Assembly: GCA_029552245.1 (NCBI GenBank) | Contig: JAKPDW010000073.1 | Location: 1 to 36,030 of the forward strand | Length of the DNA stretch: 36,030 bases | From: Deltaproteobacteria bacterium | GTDB taxonomy: Bacteria; Desulfobacterota; Desulfomonilia; UBA1062 | Direction: 5' to 3' | In this document: piece after piece, positions 22,334-31,340 of the stretch | How the letters are laid out: every line of letters starts with the position of its first letter | Position numbering within the stretch: position 1 is the stretch's first letter | The notes under the pieces: generated by a model | Told to the model about the DNA's origin: nothing | The model's input: only the letters and a program-made list of their open reading frames with translations | Database searches by the model: none | Position numbers and translations under genes: made by a program

Positions 22334-23687
22334 GGCTGGTCACCTCGCGTATGATCCTGGCGAGCACCGGGATTTCCTGCCGGTCGACCGCCTTGAGGTC
22401 GAACACGAGCATGTCTTCCTCGATGCGGCAGACCACCGCGGGCCTGGCGGCCCTGAGGCCTGCGTGTACCCTGTTCGCCGACTCGTGCCTGAGCGCGACG
22501 CCGTAGGAGGCGAAGGTCTTCGTCGGCGCCGAACCGCCGCCCACCACCGCCCTGGTGGGCACGACGCGCGCCCCCTCGAGCTTCAGGAGACGGGCGAGCC
22601 TGGTGGCGCGTCGCTTTACCTCGGTCTCGGGCTCGGTGATCATCCTGAGCACCGGTATGCTGTCCGTCCTGCCCTGGGCCAACAGCCTCAGGGTTGCGCC
22701 CAGGGACGCTATGGTGAACTTGTCGACGCGCACCGCGCGGTGCAGCGGGTGCCTCGCCATCCTTTCCACCAGGTCGGACCTGCCCAGGATGATTCCAGCC
22801 TGGGGCCCGCCCAGGACCTTGTCCCCGCTGAAGCAGAGGACGTCCGCGCCCAGGGCGAGGCACGAGGGTACGGTCCACTCGTCCGTGATCCCCCACGGCG
22901 AGAGGTCGAAGGGCGTTCCCGAGCCCATGTCGACGAAGAAGGGCACCCCCGCCTCCCGCGCGAGAGCGGCCAGCTCGCCAAGGCCGACCTCGTCGGTGAA
23001 CCCCACGAGCGAGAAGTTGCTCCGGTGCACCTTCATGATGAGCCCGGTGTTCTCCCCCAGGGCCGACCGGTAATCGGACAGCCTCGTCTTGTTCGTGGTG
23101 CCCACCTCCCGCATGATCGCGCCGCTGAGCGCCATGACATCCGGCATGCGGAACGAGCCCCCTATCTCGACGAGCTCGCCCCGCGAGACGATGACTTCCT
23201 TTCCCCTCGCGAGGCTGGCGAGCACCAGCAGCACCGCGGCCGCGTTGTTGTTGACCACGAGCGCGTCCTGTGCGCCGAAGCAGGCCCTCGCCACGGGGCG
23301 GATGTGATCCTGCCGGGAACCGCGCCTGCCCTGGTCGAGCCGGTACTCGAGGTTCGTGTACCCGCCTGCGGCCTCGAGCGCCGCAAAGGATGCCTCCCTG
23401 GCGAGCGGCGCCCTGCCGAGGTTGGTGAACACCACCACGCCGGTCGCGTTGATCACGCGCACCAGGGCGGTCTCCATGAGGTCGCGGGCCTCGGCCGCCA
23501 CCGCCAGAGCCACTGCGGCCGCGTTCGGGCTCTCGCTAAGGCTGCCGGATGCGATCGCCCCCCTGATCGCATCCAGCCTGTTCTTCACGAAGCGCTTGAC
23601 GATCTCCCGGTCGTAGGGCAGGTCTCTCACGGCCGGCTCGGACAACACGACGTCCACCTTCGGAATGCTCCTGAATGCCTCGTTCAC
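22323..23687 (-). CDS. selA: L-seryl-tRNA(Sec) selenium transferase
   Basis: A 454-residue PLP enzyme that converts seryl-tRNA(Sec) to selenocysteinyl-tRNA(Sec). It has the SelA N-terminal domain (LPYDREIVKRFVKNRLDAIR), INATGVVVFTNLGRAPL, EYRLDQGRRGSR, and the PLP lysine K290 in CFSGDKVLGGPQAG. Length is normal. The start codon is GTG 23687 with GGGGAGG 5 bases upstream. Its presence means that the organism makes selenoproteins; selB, selC and selD are not in this window, and no in-frame TGA selenoprotein was found here. A promoter is placed at 23753-23780. Confidence 0.95.
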   Translation of the reverse strand: MNEAFRSIPKVDVVLSEPAVRDLPYDREIVKRFVKNRLDAIRGAIASGSLSESPNAAAVALAVAAEARDLMETALVRVINATGVVVFTNLGRAPLAREASFAALEAAGGYTNLEYRLDQGRRGSRQDHIRPVARACFGAQDALVVNNNAAAVLLVLASLARGKEVIVSRGELVEIGGSFRMPDVMALSGAIMREVGTTNKTRLSDYRSALGENTGLIMKVHRSNFSLVGFTDEVGLGELAALAREAGVPFFVDMGSGTPFDLSPWGITDEWTVPSCLALGADVLCFSGDKVLGGPQAGIILGRSDLVERMARHPLHRAVRVDKFTIASLGATLRLLAQGRTDSIPVLRMITEPETEVKRRATRLARLLKLEGARVVPTRAVVGGGSAPTKTFASYGVALRHESANRVHAGLRAARPAVVCRIEEDMLVFDLKAVDRQEIPVLARIIREVTSHAV

Positions 23688-23752
23688 GCAAACCTCCCCT
23701 CACACTACGGACGGGCCCGGTCGTGCAGCGCCCCGGAAGAACCCTCCAGGCA

Positions 23753-23780
23753 AGTATGCCATACCACGGCCGGGAGTCAA
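23753..23780 (-). promoter_or_regulatory. Candidate sigma-70 promoter of selA
   Basis: On the minus strand TTGACT (23780-23775) is followed after 16 bases by CATACT (23758-23753). It lies about 66 bases upstream of the GTG start and would drive selA, the patatin and the GT-C gene. Confidence 0.45.
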
Positions 23781-23966
23781 GCCGCGCTCCGCTTTTCGCG
23801 CCCCGCCGCACCCCCCCGGCGCCAGGCATCACCCAGGTCCCGGGCGCAGCCTGGGACGCATGGGGGCGGAATCCTCTTGCAACGGATTTCCTTTCCCTTT
23901 ATTCATGGTGAAGGACAGCCGGGGAAACGACGCACCACCGGCCGGCAGGGCACGAGAGGAACATAG

Positions 23967-24842
23967 ATGGCGAAGCCACGGATGATCGACCGCCACCTCT
24001 GTCACGGCAAGGACAAGGAGGAGAAGTACAAGGACCTCACCGCGCTCGACTACTGGTGGGGCCTCAGGGAGCTCGCAGCGGACTTCGACGTGGCCTGCTA
24101 CGAGAACGTCTCGGGGGGCGGCCTCACGCCGAGGCAGGAACGCGAGATCGCCTACATCCAGCTCCTCCATTACACGGTGGAGGTCAAGCTCGCGGGCGCC
24201 TTCTACCAAATCGAACTCATGGAACGCCTGTTCTCGCAGCCGCTCGGCGAGGGGGCGAGCCTCGACCTCAGGGTCTTCGAGGCGAAGGAGGCCTTCGACG
24301 CCCTGCACGGCGACCTCTACCAGGCGGTGTGCGCAGTGTCCAACGAGCTGTTCATGCTCCTCAACCGCGACGAGCTGGCCCCCATCAAGGTGGACCGCAC
24401 CAAGCCCATAGCCATGAGCCCATCGGACCTCAGGTACTGGCTCAAGATCAACCGCCACAAGGACTACATGGCGGTCTCCGAGATGATCGAGGCCTGCGAC
24501 GACCTCCTCGACATCCGCCACCACGCGACCCACTACGGCGCCGTCCCCGTGTACGCGAACCCCACAACCGGCGTGCTCTCCATCCAGAGGGACTTCCGCA
24601 TGGGCGCCATGCTCACCAAGTACGACCTGGCGAGGCACCTGAAGAAGGGCGGCCCCATGGAGACCCTCGTGGAGGCATCCAGGCCCAGGGCCTCCAAGCT
24701 CTGCGCACGCATCAACGAGATCTACGCCTTCATCTACCTCACGGACGTGTTCGAACAGTACATGGGAGACAGGGGGCTCGCCATCTCGAGCAGGTACGTC
24801 CCCTACTGGGAGCGCGTAGACCGGGGCGACCGAGGCGGCTAG
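23967..24842 (+). CDS. Uncharacterised helical protein with a HEPN-like Rx4H motif
   Basis: A 291-residue, apparently all-helical soluble protein not matched to a named family. Near its centre R184-HHAT-H189 (DIRHHATHYGA) fits the R-x(4-6)-H signature of HEPN domains, many of which are RNases in toxin-antitoxin or defence systems. The surrounding hydrophobic helices (YMAVSEMIEACDDLLD before, RASKLCARINEIYAFIYL after) suit such a fold. There is no antitoxin-like partner: the gene stands alone, divergent from selA. GAGAGGA lies about 5 bases before ATG 23967. HEPN membership is inference from one motif; other helical families remain possible. Confidence 0.4.
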   Translation: MAKPRMIDRHLCHGKDKEEKYKDLTALDYWWGLRELAADFDVACYENVSGGGLTPRQEREIAYIQLLHYTVEVKLAGAFYQIELMERLFSQPLGEGASLDLRVFEAKEAFDALHGDLYQAVCAVSNELFMLLNRDELAPIKVDRTKPIAMSPSDLRYWLKINRHKDYMAVSEMIEACDDLLDIRHHATHYGAVPVYANPTTGVLSIQRDFRMGAMLTKYDLARHLKKGGPMETLVEASRPRASKLCARINEIYAFIYLTDVFEQYMGDRGLAISSRYVPYWERVDRGDRGG

Positions 24843-24934
24843 ACACCTCGAGCGAGGGGCGCGCACGTGCTGGGCTGGGGGCACGGTGCGGGATGCCAGG
24901 ACACCCGTCTCACCCCTGGGCGAGCGGCGAGACG

Positions 24935-25105
24935 AAAAGCCCCGGGCGCGCCGGGACCCTTGGGCGTTTCACTTTATGGATCCGAACGTCGTGGTTCGGT
25001 TCCCAGAGGCACAATCCCCGTGTGCGTCGGGACCCCTGGGCCTTTCGGGTCATGTTGTTGCGGGTATAGTAACAATCCCCGGGCGCTTCGGGATCCTTGA
25101 ACTCG
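24935..25105. repeat. Three degenerate repeats with a conserved CCCCG/CGGG hairpin
   Basis: Copies have their CGGGA at 24952, 25028 and 25089, spaced 76 and 61 bases. Each reads CCCCG, about 7 bases, CGGGA, then CC-TTG or CC-TGG. The CCCCG/CGGG stem is kept although the loop differs. The third copy ends next to the stop of the downstream minus-strand gene. Confidence 0.6.
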
Positions 25106-25106
25106 C

Positions 25107-27557
25107 TCAGGCTCGATGCCGATCCGCCGCGGCTGCGGAGAGCACCTTCCTCCCGAGGTACAGGGCCGCCAGGACGACCAGGGCGGCCATGCTGACCGCG
25201 AGCCCCGCGTAGAAAGACAGCGGCCGGTACACCATGCTCACCACGTGGGAGCCTGCGGGCACGGGTACGCCCCTGAGGATGAGGTCCGCCTTCACCACAG
25301 GCGCCTCCCTGCCGTCCACGTACGCCCTCCAGCCCGGGTAGAAGAGCTCGCTCAGAATGAGGAGGGAGTTCGTCGGGCTTTGTGTCCTCACCTCGATGCG
25401 CTGTGGCTCGTAGCGCACGACGGTCGCACCCGATGCGCCCTGTCCCCCCTTGGCGGGAGCATCCGGCACCCCCGCTATCAGGCGGTCCTTCTCCTCGAGC
25501 ACGACCGAGCGCGCCGGGTCGAAGCGCGGGTCTTTGAGGTGCGCCAGGGCTTCATCACGGCCGCCTGCATATACCACGTCATGCACGAGCACCGCCCTCG
25601 GCTGGTAAACGGGGGCTTCCTTCGCTAAGATTCCGCCGTTCTCTTCTAGGCACACCGCGTATTTGACCCCCAGGATCCTCGAAGAGAAGACCCTGTCCCC
25701 CAAGAACACCCCGAGCGCCAGCGTGTGCCTCGTCACTGTCATGAGAGGCACGGCGGCCATGTCGTGCACGAAACGGTAGAAGTCCCTGAGCACGATGGGG
25801 TTGTACCCGTTCAGGTTCTGGTATCCCTTGGCCATGCCCCTCAACGGGCTGTACTCGACGTCGAGGTTCGCCGGGTAGGCGACGCGGAAGGCATGTGGCG
25901 TGAAATCCTTGTCCTGCGCGAGGAACCTCTCGATCTCGTTCGGCTCGAGCAGCGTCTTTTCTCTGTGCAGGGGGATAGCCGAGGCGTAGGTCGAAGCGAG
26001 ATCCACGAAGACCAGGAGCACGAGCCCGTAGACAGGGGCCTTCCAGCCCGACCTCAGGGTCCAGACGCAGAGGCCGCAGGCTGCGCAGAGAAAGGCGAAA
26101 GACACAAGGACCTGGCGCGAGAGGATGGGGACGGTAAAGACCAGCGACCCCGCGACGAGGAGCACGAGGATCACCGCCCACGCGCCCGTGACGACCGCCC
26201 CTGCGGTACGCGACCTCGTCCTGTCCATGAGCGAGTCGACCCCCATGCCTGCGAAGACCGCGAGGGTGAGGACCAGGAACACCACGGCCCTCGAAGGTAT
26301 CCGGAACGTTGCGAACCCGGGCACGAGGCCGTAGAGCACGCGGTACAGGGGCGTATAGCTGCCGAGCATGACGACCAGCGAGAGCCCCATGACCGCAAGC
26401 AGCGCGGCCCTCCCCTTCCTGCCACGTGACATGGCCGCGCCCAGGGCAGCCAGCACGACGCCGGCCACGCCCAGGTACCCGGAGAGCTCCCAGCTGAGAA
26501 TGAGTTGCCGGAAGGGGATATGGGCCTCGCCCCACTCGATCGGGGTCAGCTGGGGCTTTGGCACGAGGAAGGTGAAGAGGCACTGGGGCGGGTACGAGAA
26601 CCCGGTGGCGAACGTGTACGACTTCTCGGCCCTGTCGCACAGGCCGAGGAACTCGACCGAAGGGATGACCTGCACCGCAGCCACCGAGAACGCCACGGCC
26701 ATGAAGGCAGCGAACCTCGCGGCAAGGCCGAGGGCGGGTCTTGCCGATGACTTCCGGACCCCGGGAAACCCCCTCACCACGACGTACACCGCGGTGAAAA
26801 ACAGGGTGTAGAACGAGTTCTGAGGCTCTCCGCCGAGGATCTGGATGCCGAAGACGAGCCCCGCGAGCGCGTAATGCCGCCACCGCCCCGAGTCGAGGGC
26901 CTTCTCGAGCGCGAGCAAAACCCACGGGATGAGCGCTGCGGTGTGGATCATGGTGAGGTGCCCGGCGTAGATCTTGTCCATGAAGTAGCCGCACATGCCG
27001 TACGACAGGGCGGAGAATGCCGCCGCAGCCCCGTTCGACGTGAGGCGCATTGTGAGCGCGTACGCGCCGAGGGAGGCCACGAGCACGTGGAGCACGACAT
27101 CCAGGTTGAACGCCCACGGGAGGGGAAGGGTCACGAACAGGAGCGTGGAGGGGTAGAACACGAAGGTCTGCGGGTTGGCCAGGAAGGGGTGACCGCAGTA
27201 GTAGTGCGGGTTCCACAACGGGACCTGCCCGTGGCGGATGCTCTCCCTGGTGAACGTCTCGAACCAGTAGAAGTAGGCCCTCACGTCGATGCCTGCGATG
27301 AAGGCGTCCCCGCGCGGGATCACCTTTACGCCGAAGAACGCGAGCATCAACGTCACGACGAGCACCACCGGCCACGCCCTGCCCCAAAAGGCCATGGCGC
27401 CCGAAGGCAATGCCGGCACCGCGTCCGGGTGCGTCCCCTCTGGGCTTCCCTCGTTCGGTGCGCGAGACGGGCCCCCTTGCACCTCAGGCCTTGTCGCCCG
27501 CTCCTTGACGGCCCTGCCCGCCCCCTTCTCGCCGATACCCTTCTTCCCCGACTTCAC
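25107..27557 (-). CDS. YfhO-like GT-C membrane glycosyltransferase (copy 1)
   Basis: An 816-residue polytopic protein of the YfhO family. After a basic, disordered N-terminus of about 55 residues the first helix is followed by an extracytoplasmic loop with GIDVRAYFYWFETF and VPLWNPHYYCGHPFLANPQ, a YfhO hallmark. About ten more helices follow, then a soluble C-terminal domain with LSELFYPGWRAYVDG and a final helix. YfhO proteins take a sugar from polyprenyl phosphate and add it to a surface polymer. ATG 27557 overlaps the TGA of the paralogous gene upstream. The paralogue and a CsbB-like enzyme at 31341 support this role. Confidence 0.8.
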   Translation of the reverse strand: MKSGKKGIGEKGAGRAVKERATRPEVQGGPSRAPNEGSPEGTHPDAVPALPSGAMAFWGRAWPVVLVVTLMLAFFGVKVIPRGDAFIAGIDVRAYFYWFETFTRESIRHGQVPLWNPHYYCGHPFLANPQTFVFYPSTLLFVTLPLPWAFNLDVVLHVLVASLGAYALTMRLTSNGAAAAFSALSYGMCGYFMDKIYAGHLTMIHTAALIPWVLLALEKALDSGRWRHYALAGLVFGIQILGGEPQNSFYTLFFTAVYVVVRGFPGVRKSSARPALGLAARFAAFMAVAFSVAAVQVIPSVEFLGLCDRAEKSYTFATGFSYPPQCLFTFLVPKPQLTPIEWGEAHIPFRQLILSWELSGYLGVAGVVLAALGAAMSRGRKGRAALLAVMGLSLVVMLGSYTPLYRVLYGLVPGFATFRIPSRAVVFLVLTLAVFAGMGVDSLMDRTRSRTAGAVVTGAWAVILVLLVAGSLVFTVPILSRQVLVSFAFLCAACGLCVWTLRSGWKAPVYGLVLLVFVDLASTYASAIPLHREKTLLEPNEIERFLAQDKDFTPHAFRVAYPANLDVEYSPLRGMAKGYQNLNGYNPIVLRDFYRFVHDMAAVPLMTVTRHTLALGVFLGDRVFSSRILGVKYAVCLEENGGILAKEAPVYQPRAVLVHDVVYAGGRDEALAHLKDPRFDPARSVVLEEKDRLIAGVPDAPAKGGQGASGATVVRYEPQRIEVRTQSPTNSLLILSELFYPGWRAYVDGREAPVVKADLILRGVPVPAGSHVVSMVYRPLSFYAGLAVSMAALVVLAALYLGRKVLSAAAADRHRA

Positions 27558-29923
27558 CGCCTTTTCCCCCCACGCCGTCTTCCCTGAGGCCCGCCTTCCC
27601 TTGGGGCCGCACCGTCATCGCCACCCTGCAGGCCGGCTGGCGCGGCCGCTTCAGGCTCCGCCGAGGGCCTCCTCTTCGCCCACAGCAGGCATGCAGCGAG
27701 GGCGACGAGCGTCACGAGCGTTACGGCGAGGCCGGCCATGAAGCTCGCAGGCCTGTACACCATGGTCACCGCGTGCGTGCCTGCACGCAGCGGTACCGCC
27801 CTGAGCAGGTAGTCGGCCCTGAGGACGGGCGCGCGCTTCCCGTCGACGTATGCCTTCCACCCGGGGTAGTACAGCTCGCTCAAGAGAAGGTATGACGCCA
27901 AAGGGGATGAGGCCTCGATCTCCATCCTGTCAGGCCCGTAGGAGACCATCCTCACCGAGTCCGCAGGCCCCGCATCTTTTCCGGCCTGAGCGATCTCCCC
28001 CAGGTGACCGGGGTCCGCCTTCTCGAGGAGCACGACATCCAGGGGGTCGAACCCCGGGTCTTTGAGTATGGCGAGGTGGTCTCGATAGTCAGGCACCACC
28101 TTCACCTTGTGGACGAGACGGGCCCTCGGCATGTACCAGTCCGCCCGCAGGAGTCGCCACCCCTGGCCTGTCATGGCGACGGCGTACTTGACCCCGAGGA
28201 TCTTCGAGCTGAAGACGCGGCCCTCGGTGAAGACGTCCATGCCGAGCGTGTGCCTGGACATCACGGGCGGCTCCACCCCGGCCATGGCATGGACGAACCG
28301 GTAGTAGTCCATGACCGCTGCCTGCACGTACCCGCCCGCGTTCTCGTACCCCTTCACGTTGCAGCGTGACGCGAGGGGTGAAAGCGGCACTTCGGGATTC
28401 AACGAGATGGGCACCATGACGCGGTAGTCGCCCGCAGGGCCGGCGATGACCTTCTCGAAGTCTTCGTCCCGGGTGAGCTCGGCCTCGTTGATGACCGGTA
28501 TCCCTGGCGCATACACCAGGAAGAGGTCCGCGAACATGAAGAAGAGAACCAGAGCGAGGGCCGGGACCTTCCACTTCCTCAGCGCGAGAGAGGCCACTGC
28601 CGCCGAGCCCAGAAAGACGAACGCGTAGGCGTGGGTCATGGAAGGCGCCAGCAGCGGGACGTCGTAGAAGAGCGGCCCGAAGGCAAGCAGCGCGGCGAGG
28701 ACGAGCCCGGAACAGGAGGCGAGGAGCGCGATCTTCTTCCCGTCGCGCTCTTCCCACAGGTACGAAGCGCCGAAGGACACGAGCAGGGAAAGGAAGAACA
28801 CCGCTATCGTGAGCGCCCGCGCAGGCACCCTGAAATTGCCCAGGAGCGGGATGAACTCGTAGTAGAGCCGGTACAAGGGGGTGTACCCACCCAACACGAA
28901 GGTCATCGTCACCGCGAGCAGCAGGGCGACGACCCATGCCTTCCTCCTGTGTCTTGCCGAAAAGACCCCAATGCCCGCGAGGGCGAGGGCGATGACCCCG
29001 CAGTACCCGCCCAACTCCCAGAACGTGGCGATCTTGCGCGTCTCCGGGTGCGGGACCAGGAGGGTGTACAGGAGTGAACCCCCGAACGACCCGTTCACGG
29101 CGAACTCGTAGGTCTTCTCCGCCCTGTCGGACAGGGCGATGAACTCGGCCACAGGCAGCAGGAATACGGCGGACACGCCGAACGACACGGCGGGCACGAG
29201 GAGAAACCAAAGGCAGTAAGCCGCAAAGCGCTTCAGGCCGGAAAAGCCGAAGCGCGACACGTAGCGCACAGGCAGGTAGAGACACAGCAGCACGCACACG
29301 TAGAAGATGATCTGGGTGTTCCCGGTCAGGATCAGCAGGCCCAGGAGGGCGCCCGCAAGGGCGAACAGGCCGGGCCTGTCCTCCTCGAACACCCGCTCCA
29401 TGGCGAGGAAGACAAAGGGGATAACGGCCGCGGAATGGATGAAGGTGAGGTGGCCTCCGTATATCCTTTCGAACAGCTGGCCGTTGAACGTGTACACGAG
29501 GGCGGCCGTGAGCGCCCCGGCCGAAGAGCCCGTCATGCGGCGCGCCAGCAGGTACATCCCCACCCAGCACGCGAGCAGGTGCAGCACGAGGTCGATGTTG
29601 AAGGCCCAAGCAAGGGGGAAGATCACGTACAGGGCGATCGGCGGGTAGAAGACGAAGTTCGCCGGGTTCGCGGCGAACGGGTGGCCAGAGTACATGTGGG
29701 GGTTCCACAGGGGAAAGGTGCCTGACAGCACGTGATCCTTGAAGAAACGGATGCACCAGTAGTGGTGGTCCTTGACGTCGATGCCGCCTATGAAGGAACC
29801 GCCCAGGGGCAGCGCCCTGGCCTCCAGGAAGGCGCCGACCAGCACAAGGCCCAAAAGGCCGCACGCAAGGACCGGGTGCCGCGCGGGAAAGGACAACCGT
29901 GGGGCCTCACCCATCCCCTTCAC
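27554..29923 (-). CDS. YfhO-like GT-C membrane glycosyltransferase (copy 2)
   Basis: A 789-residue paralogue of the next gene with the same layout: first helix, GIDVKDHHYWCIRFF, FPLWNPHMYSGHPFAANPAN, LALSDRAEKTYEF-like loop, and LSELYYPGWKAYVDGKRAP near the end. The two differ along their whole length, so the duplication is old and the acceptors or donors may differ. The frame starts at GTG 29923; ATG 29914 is an alternative. It lies 66 bases downstream of the aminotransferase. The C-terminal tail after the last helix is charged and rich in glycine and arginine. Confidence 0.8.
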   Translation of the reverse strand: MKGMGEAPRLSFPARHPVLACGLLGLVLVGAFLEARALPLGGSFIGGIDVKDHHYWCIRFFKDHVLSGTFPLWNPHMYSGHPFAANPANFVFYPPIALYVIFPLAWAFNIDLVLHLLACWVGMYLLARRMTGSSAGALTAALVYTFNGQLFERIYGGHLTFIHSAAVIPFVFLAMERVFEEDRPGLFALAGALLGLLILTGNTQIIFYVCVLLCLYLPVRYVSRFGFSGLKRFAAYCLWFLLVPAVSFGVSAVFLLPVAEFIALSDRAEKTYEFAVNGSFGGSLLYTLLVPHPETRKIATFWELGGYCGVIALALAGIGVFSARHRRKAWVVALLLAVTMTFVLGGYTPLYRLYYEFIPLLGNFRVPARALTIAVFFLSLLVSFGASYLWEERDGKKIALLASCSGLVLAALLAFGPLFYDVPLLAPSMTHAYAFVFLGSAAVASLALRKWKVPALALVLFFMFADLFLVYAPGIPVINEAELTRDEDFEKVIAGPAGDYRVMVPISLNPEVPLSPLASRCNVKGYENAGGYVQAAVMDYYRFVHAMAGVEPPVMSRHTLGMDVFTEGRVFSSKILGVKYAVAMTGQGWRLLRADWYMPRARLVHKVKVVPDYRDHLAILKDPGFDPLDVVLLEKADPGHLGEIAQAGKDAGPADSVRMVSYGPDRMEIEASSPLASYLLLSELYYPGWKAYVDGKRAPVLRADYLLRAVPLRAGTHAVTMVYRPASFMAGLAVTLVTLVALAACLLWAKRRPSAEPEAAAPAGLQGGDDGAAPREGGPQGRRRGGKRR

Positions 29924-29989
29924 CCATGCACCGAGCAGCCGCCAGCATCCCCTCCCCCTTGCGCGCCTTCGTCCCGCACGCGGAATCTT

Positions 29990-31126
29990 TCACGCGAGAC
30001 CGTAGAATGCCATTACCTCGTGCGCCACCCGCTGCACGTCCTTCTCCCCCATGTCGAAGTAGAGCGGCAGGCGCACCAGGCGCTCGCTCGTCTCCTCCGT
30101 CACGCGCATGGTGGACGATACCCTGCCGTACTTTCTGCCCGCCGGCGACGAGTGCAGCGGCACGTAGTGGAACACGGCGAGGATACCCCTTTCCTTCAGA
30201 CGGCCGATGAGCCTCGTCCGCTCCTCGAGGGATGCCGTGATCAGGTAGAAGATGTGGCCGTTTCCGGCCATGCCTTTGCCGAGGTAGGGCAGACGCGCGC
30301 ACCCCCTGTCCTGGAGCGGCCTCAGGGCGTTGTAGTAGAGGTCGAACAGGAAACGCCTCTTGGCCACGATGCGCTCCGCGTTCTCCATCTGGGCGAAGAG
30401 GAAGGCGCTCACGAGCTCGCTCGGCAGGTAGGACGACCCGATGTCCACCCAGGTGTACTTGTCCACCTCGCCCCTGAAGAACTGCGCCCTGTCCGTGCCC
30501 TTCTCACGGATGATCTCGGCGCGCTTGACGAACCTCTCGTCGTTTACGAGCAGGGCCCCACCCTCTCCGCTTATGATGTTCTTCGTCTCGTGGAAGCTCA
30601 GGCAGCCGAAGGTGCCCAGCGTGCCGAGGTACTTCCCCTCGTACTGGGAGAGGAGCGCCTGGGCTGCGTCCTCGATCACGAGGAGGCCGTGCCTTCGCGC
30701 CACGTCGCAGATCGTGTTCATCTCGCAGGGGACGCCTGCGTAGTGCACGGGCACGACAGCCTTGGTGCGCCGTGTCACGGCCTGTTCGACGAGGGTCTCG
30801 TCCATGTTCAGGGTGTCGGGCCTGATGTCTATGAAGACAGGCACCCCTCCCCTGAGCACGAAGGCGTTCGCGGTGGACACGAAGGTGAACGAGGGCACGA
30901 TCACCTCGTCGCCGGGGCCGATGTCCGCGAGGATGGAGGCCATCTCGATCGCCGCCGTGCAGGAGTGCGTGAGCAGGGCCTTGGTGCAGCCGAGCTTCTC
31001 CTGCAGCCACCCGTGGCATCGCCTCGTGAAGTAGCCGTCGCCCGCGAGCTGGCCCCTGACCACCGCCTGGGCTATGTTGTACAGCTCCCTGCCCGCCACG
31101 AACGGCTTGTTGAACGGAATGTCCAT
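29990..31126 (-). CDS. wecE: dTDP-4-amino-4,6-dideoxygalactose transaminase
   Basis: A 378-residue PLP sugar aminotransferase. It follows E. coli WecE/RffA closely along its length: IPFNKPFVAGREL, LAGDGYFTRRCHGWL, LTHSCTAAIEMA, PGDEVIVPSFTFVSTANAFVLRGG, EDAAQALLS, the PLP lysine K182 in SFHETKN, and REKGTDRAQFFRGEVDKYTW. It would make a 4-amino-4,6-dideoxy sugar nucleotide (Fuc4N type) from the 4-keto sugar. ATG 31126 matches the family N-terminus; ATG 31141 is possible. No wecD-type acetyltransferase or rmlA/rmlB is nearby, so precursor synthesis must be elsewhere. It leads the minus-strand glycan operon. Confidence 0.9.
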   Translation of the reverse strand: MDIPFNKPFVAGRELYNIAQAVVRGQLAGDGYFTRRCHGWLQEKLGCTKALLTHSCTAAIEMASILADIGPGDEVIVPSFTFVSTANAFVLRGGVPVFIDIRPDTLNMDETLVEQAVTRRTKAVVPVHYAGVPCEMNTICDVARRHGLLVIEDAAQALLSQYEGKYLGTLGTFGCLSFHETKNIISGEGGALLVNDERFVKRAEIIREKGTDRAQFFRGEVDKYTWVDIGSSYLPSELVSAFLFAQMENAERIVAKRRFLFDLYYNALRPLQDRGCARLPYLGKGMAGNGHIFYLITASLEERTRLIGRLKERGILAVFHYVPLHSSPAGRKYGRVSSTMRVTEETSERLVRLPLYFDMGEKDVQRVAHEVMAFYGLA

Positions 31127-31219
31127 ATCAAACCCATGCATCCTGCCGGAATCGCTTCACCTATCATTACCTCGCAAACCCCGCATCGTGCAAGTCCGAT
31201 GAGCACCGTTCACAGTACG

Positions 31220-31287
31220 TTCCCTCGCAGGGAAGAGCTTGACTTTCTCTTTGAGGGGTTACGCGCTTCGACATGCTGTGATAGAAT
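31220..31287 (+). promoter_or_regulatory. Divergent control region of the glycan cluster: palindrome and extended -10
   Basis: TTCCCT-CGC-AGGGAA at 31220-31234 is a perfect inverted repeat in the 214-base gap between wecE and the plus-strand genes. TG-A-TAGAAT at 31279-31287 is a good extended -10 for the plus strand, about 54 bases before ATG 31341. No clear -35 was seen, as is allowed for extended -10 promoters. The palindrome could coordinate both directions. Confidence 0.45.
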
Positions 31288-31340
31288 CGAATGCGAATCT
31301 TGCCAAATGGTATCATGGACATCCCCGGTTGGGGTGCATC

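Noticed and set aside
22038-23966. 642-residue open frame on the plus strand across patatin and selA
   Set aside because: It overlaps clear genes on the opposite strand, including the highly conserved selA, and has no recognisable motif.
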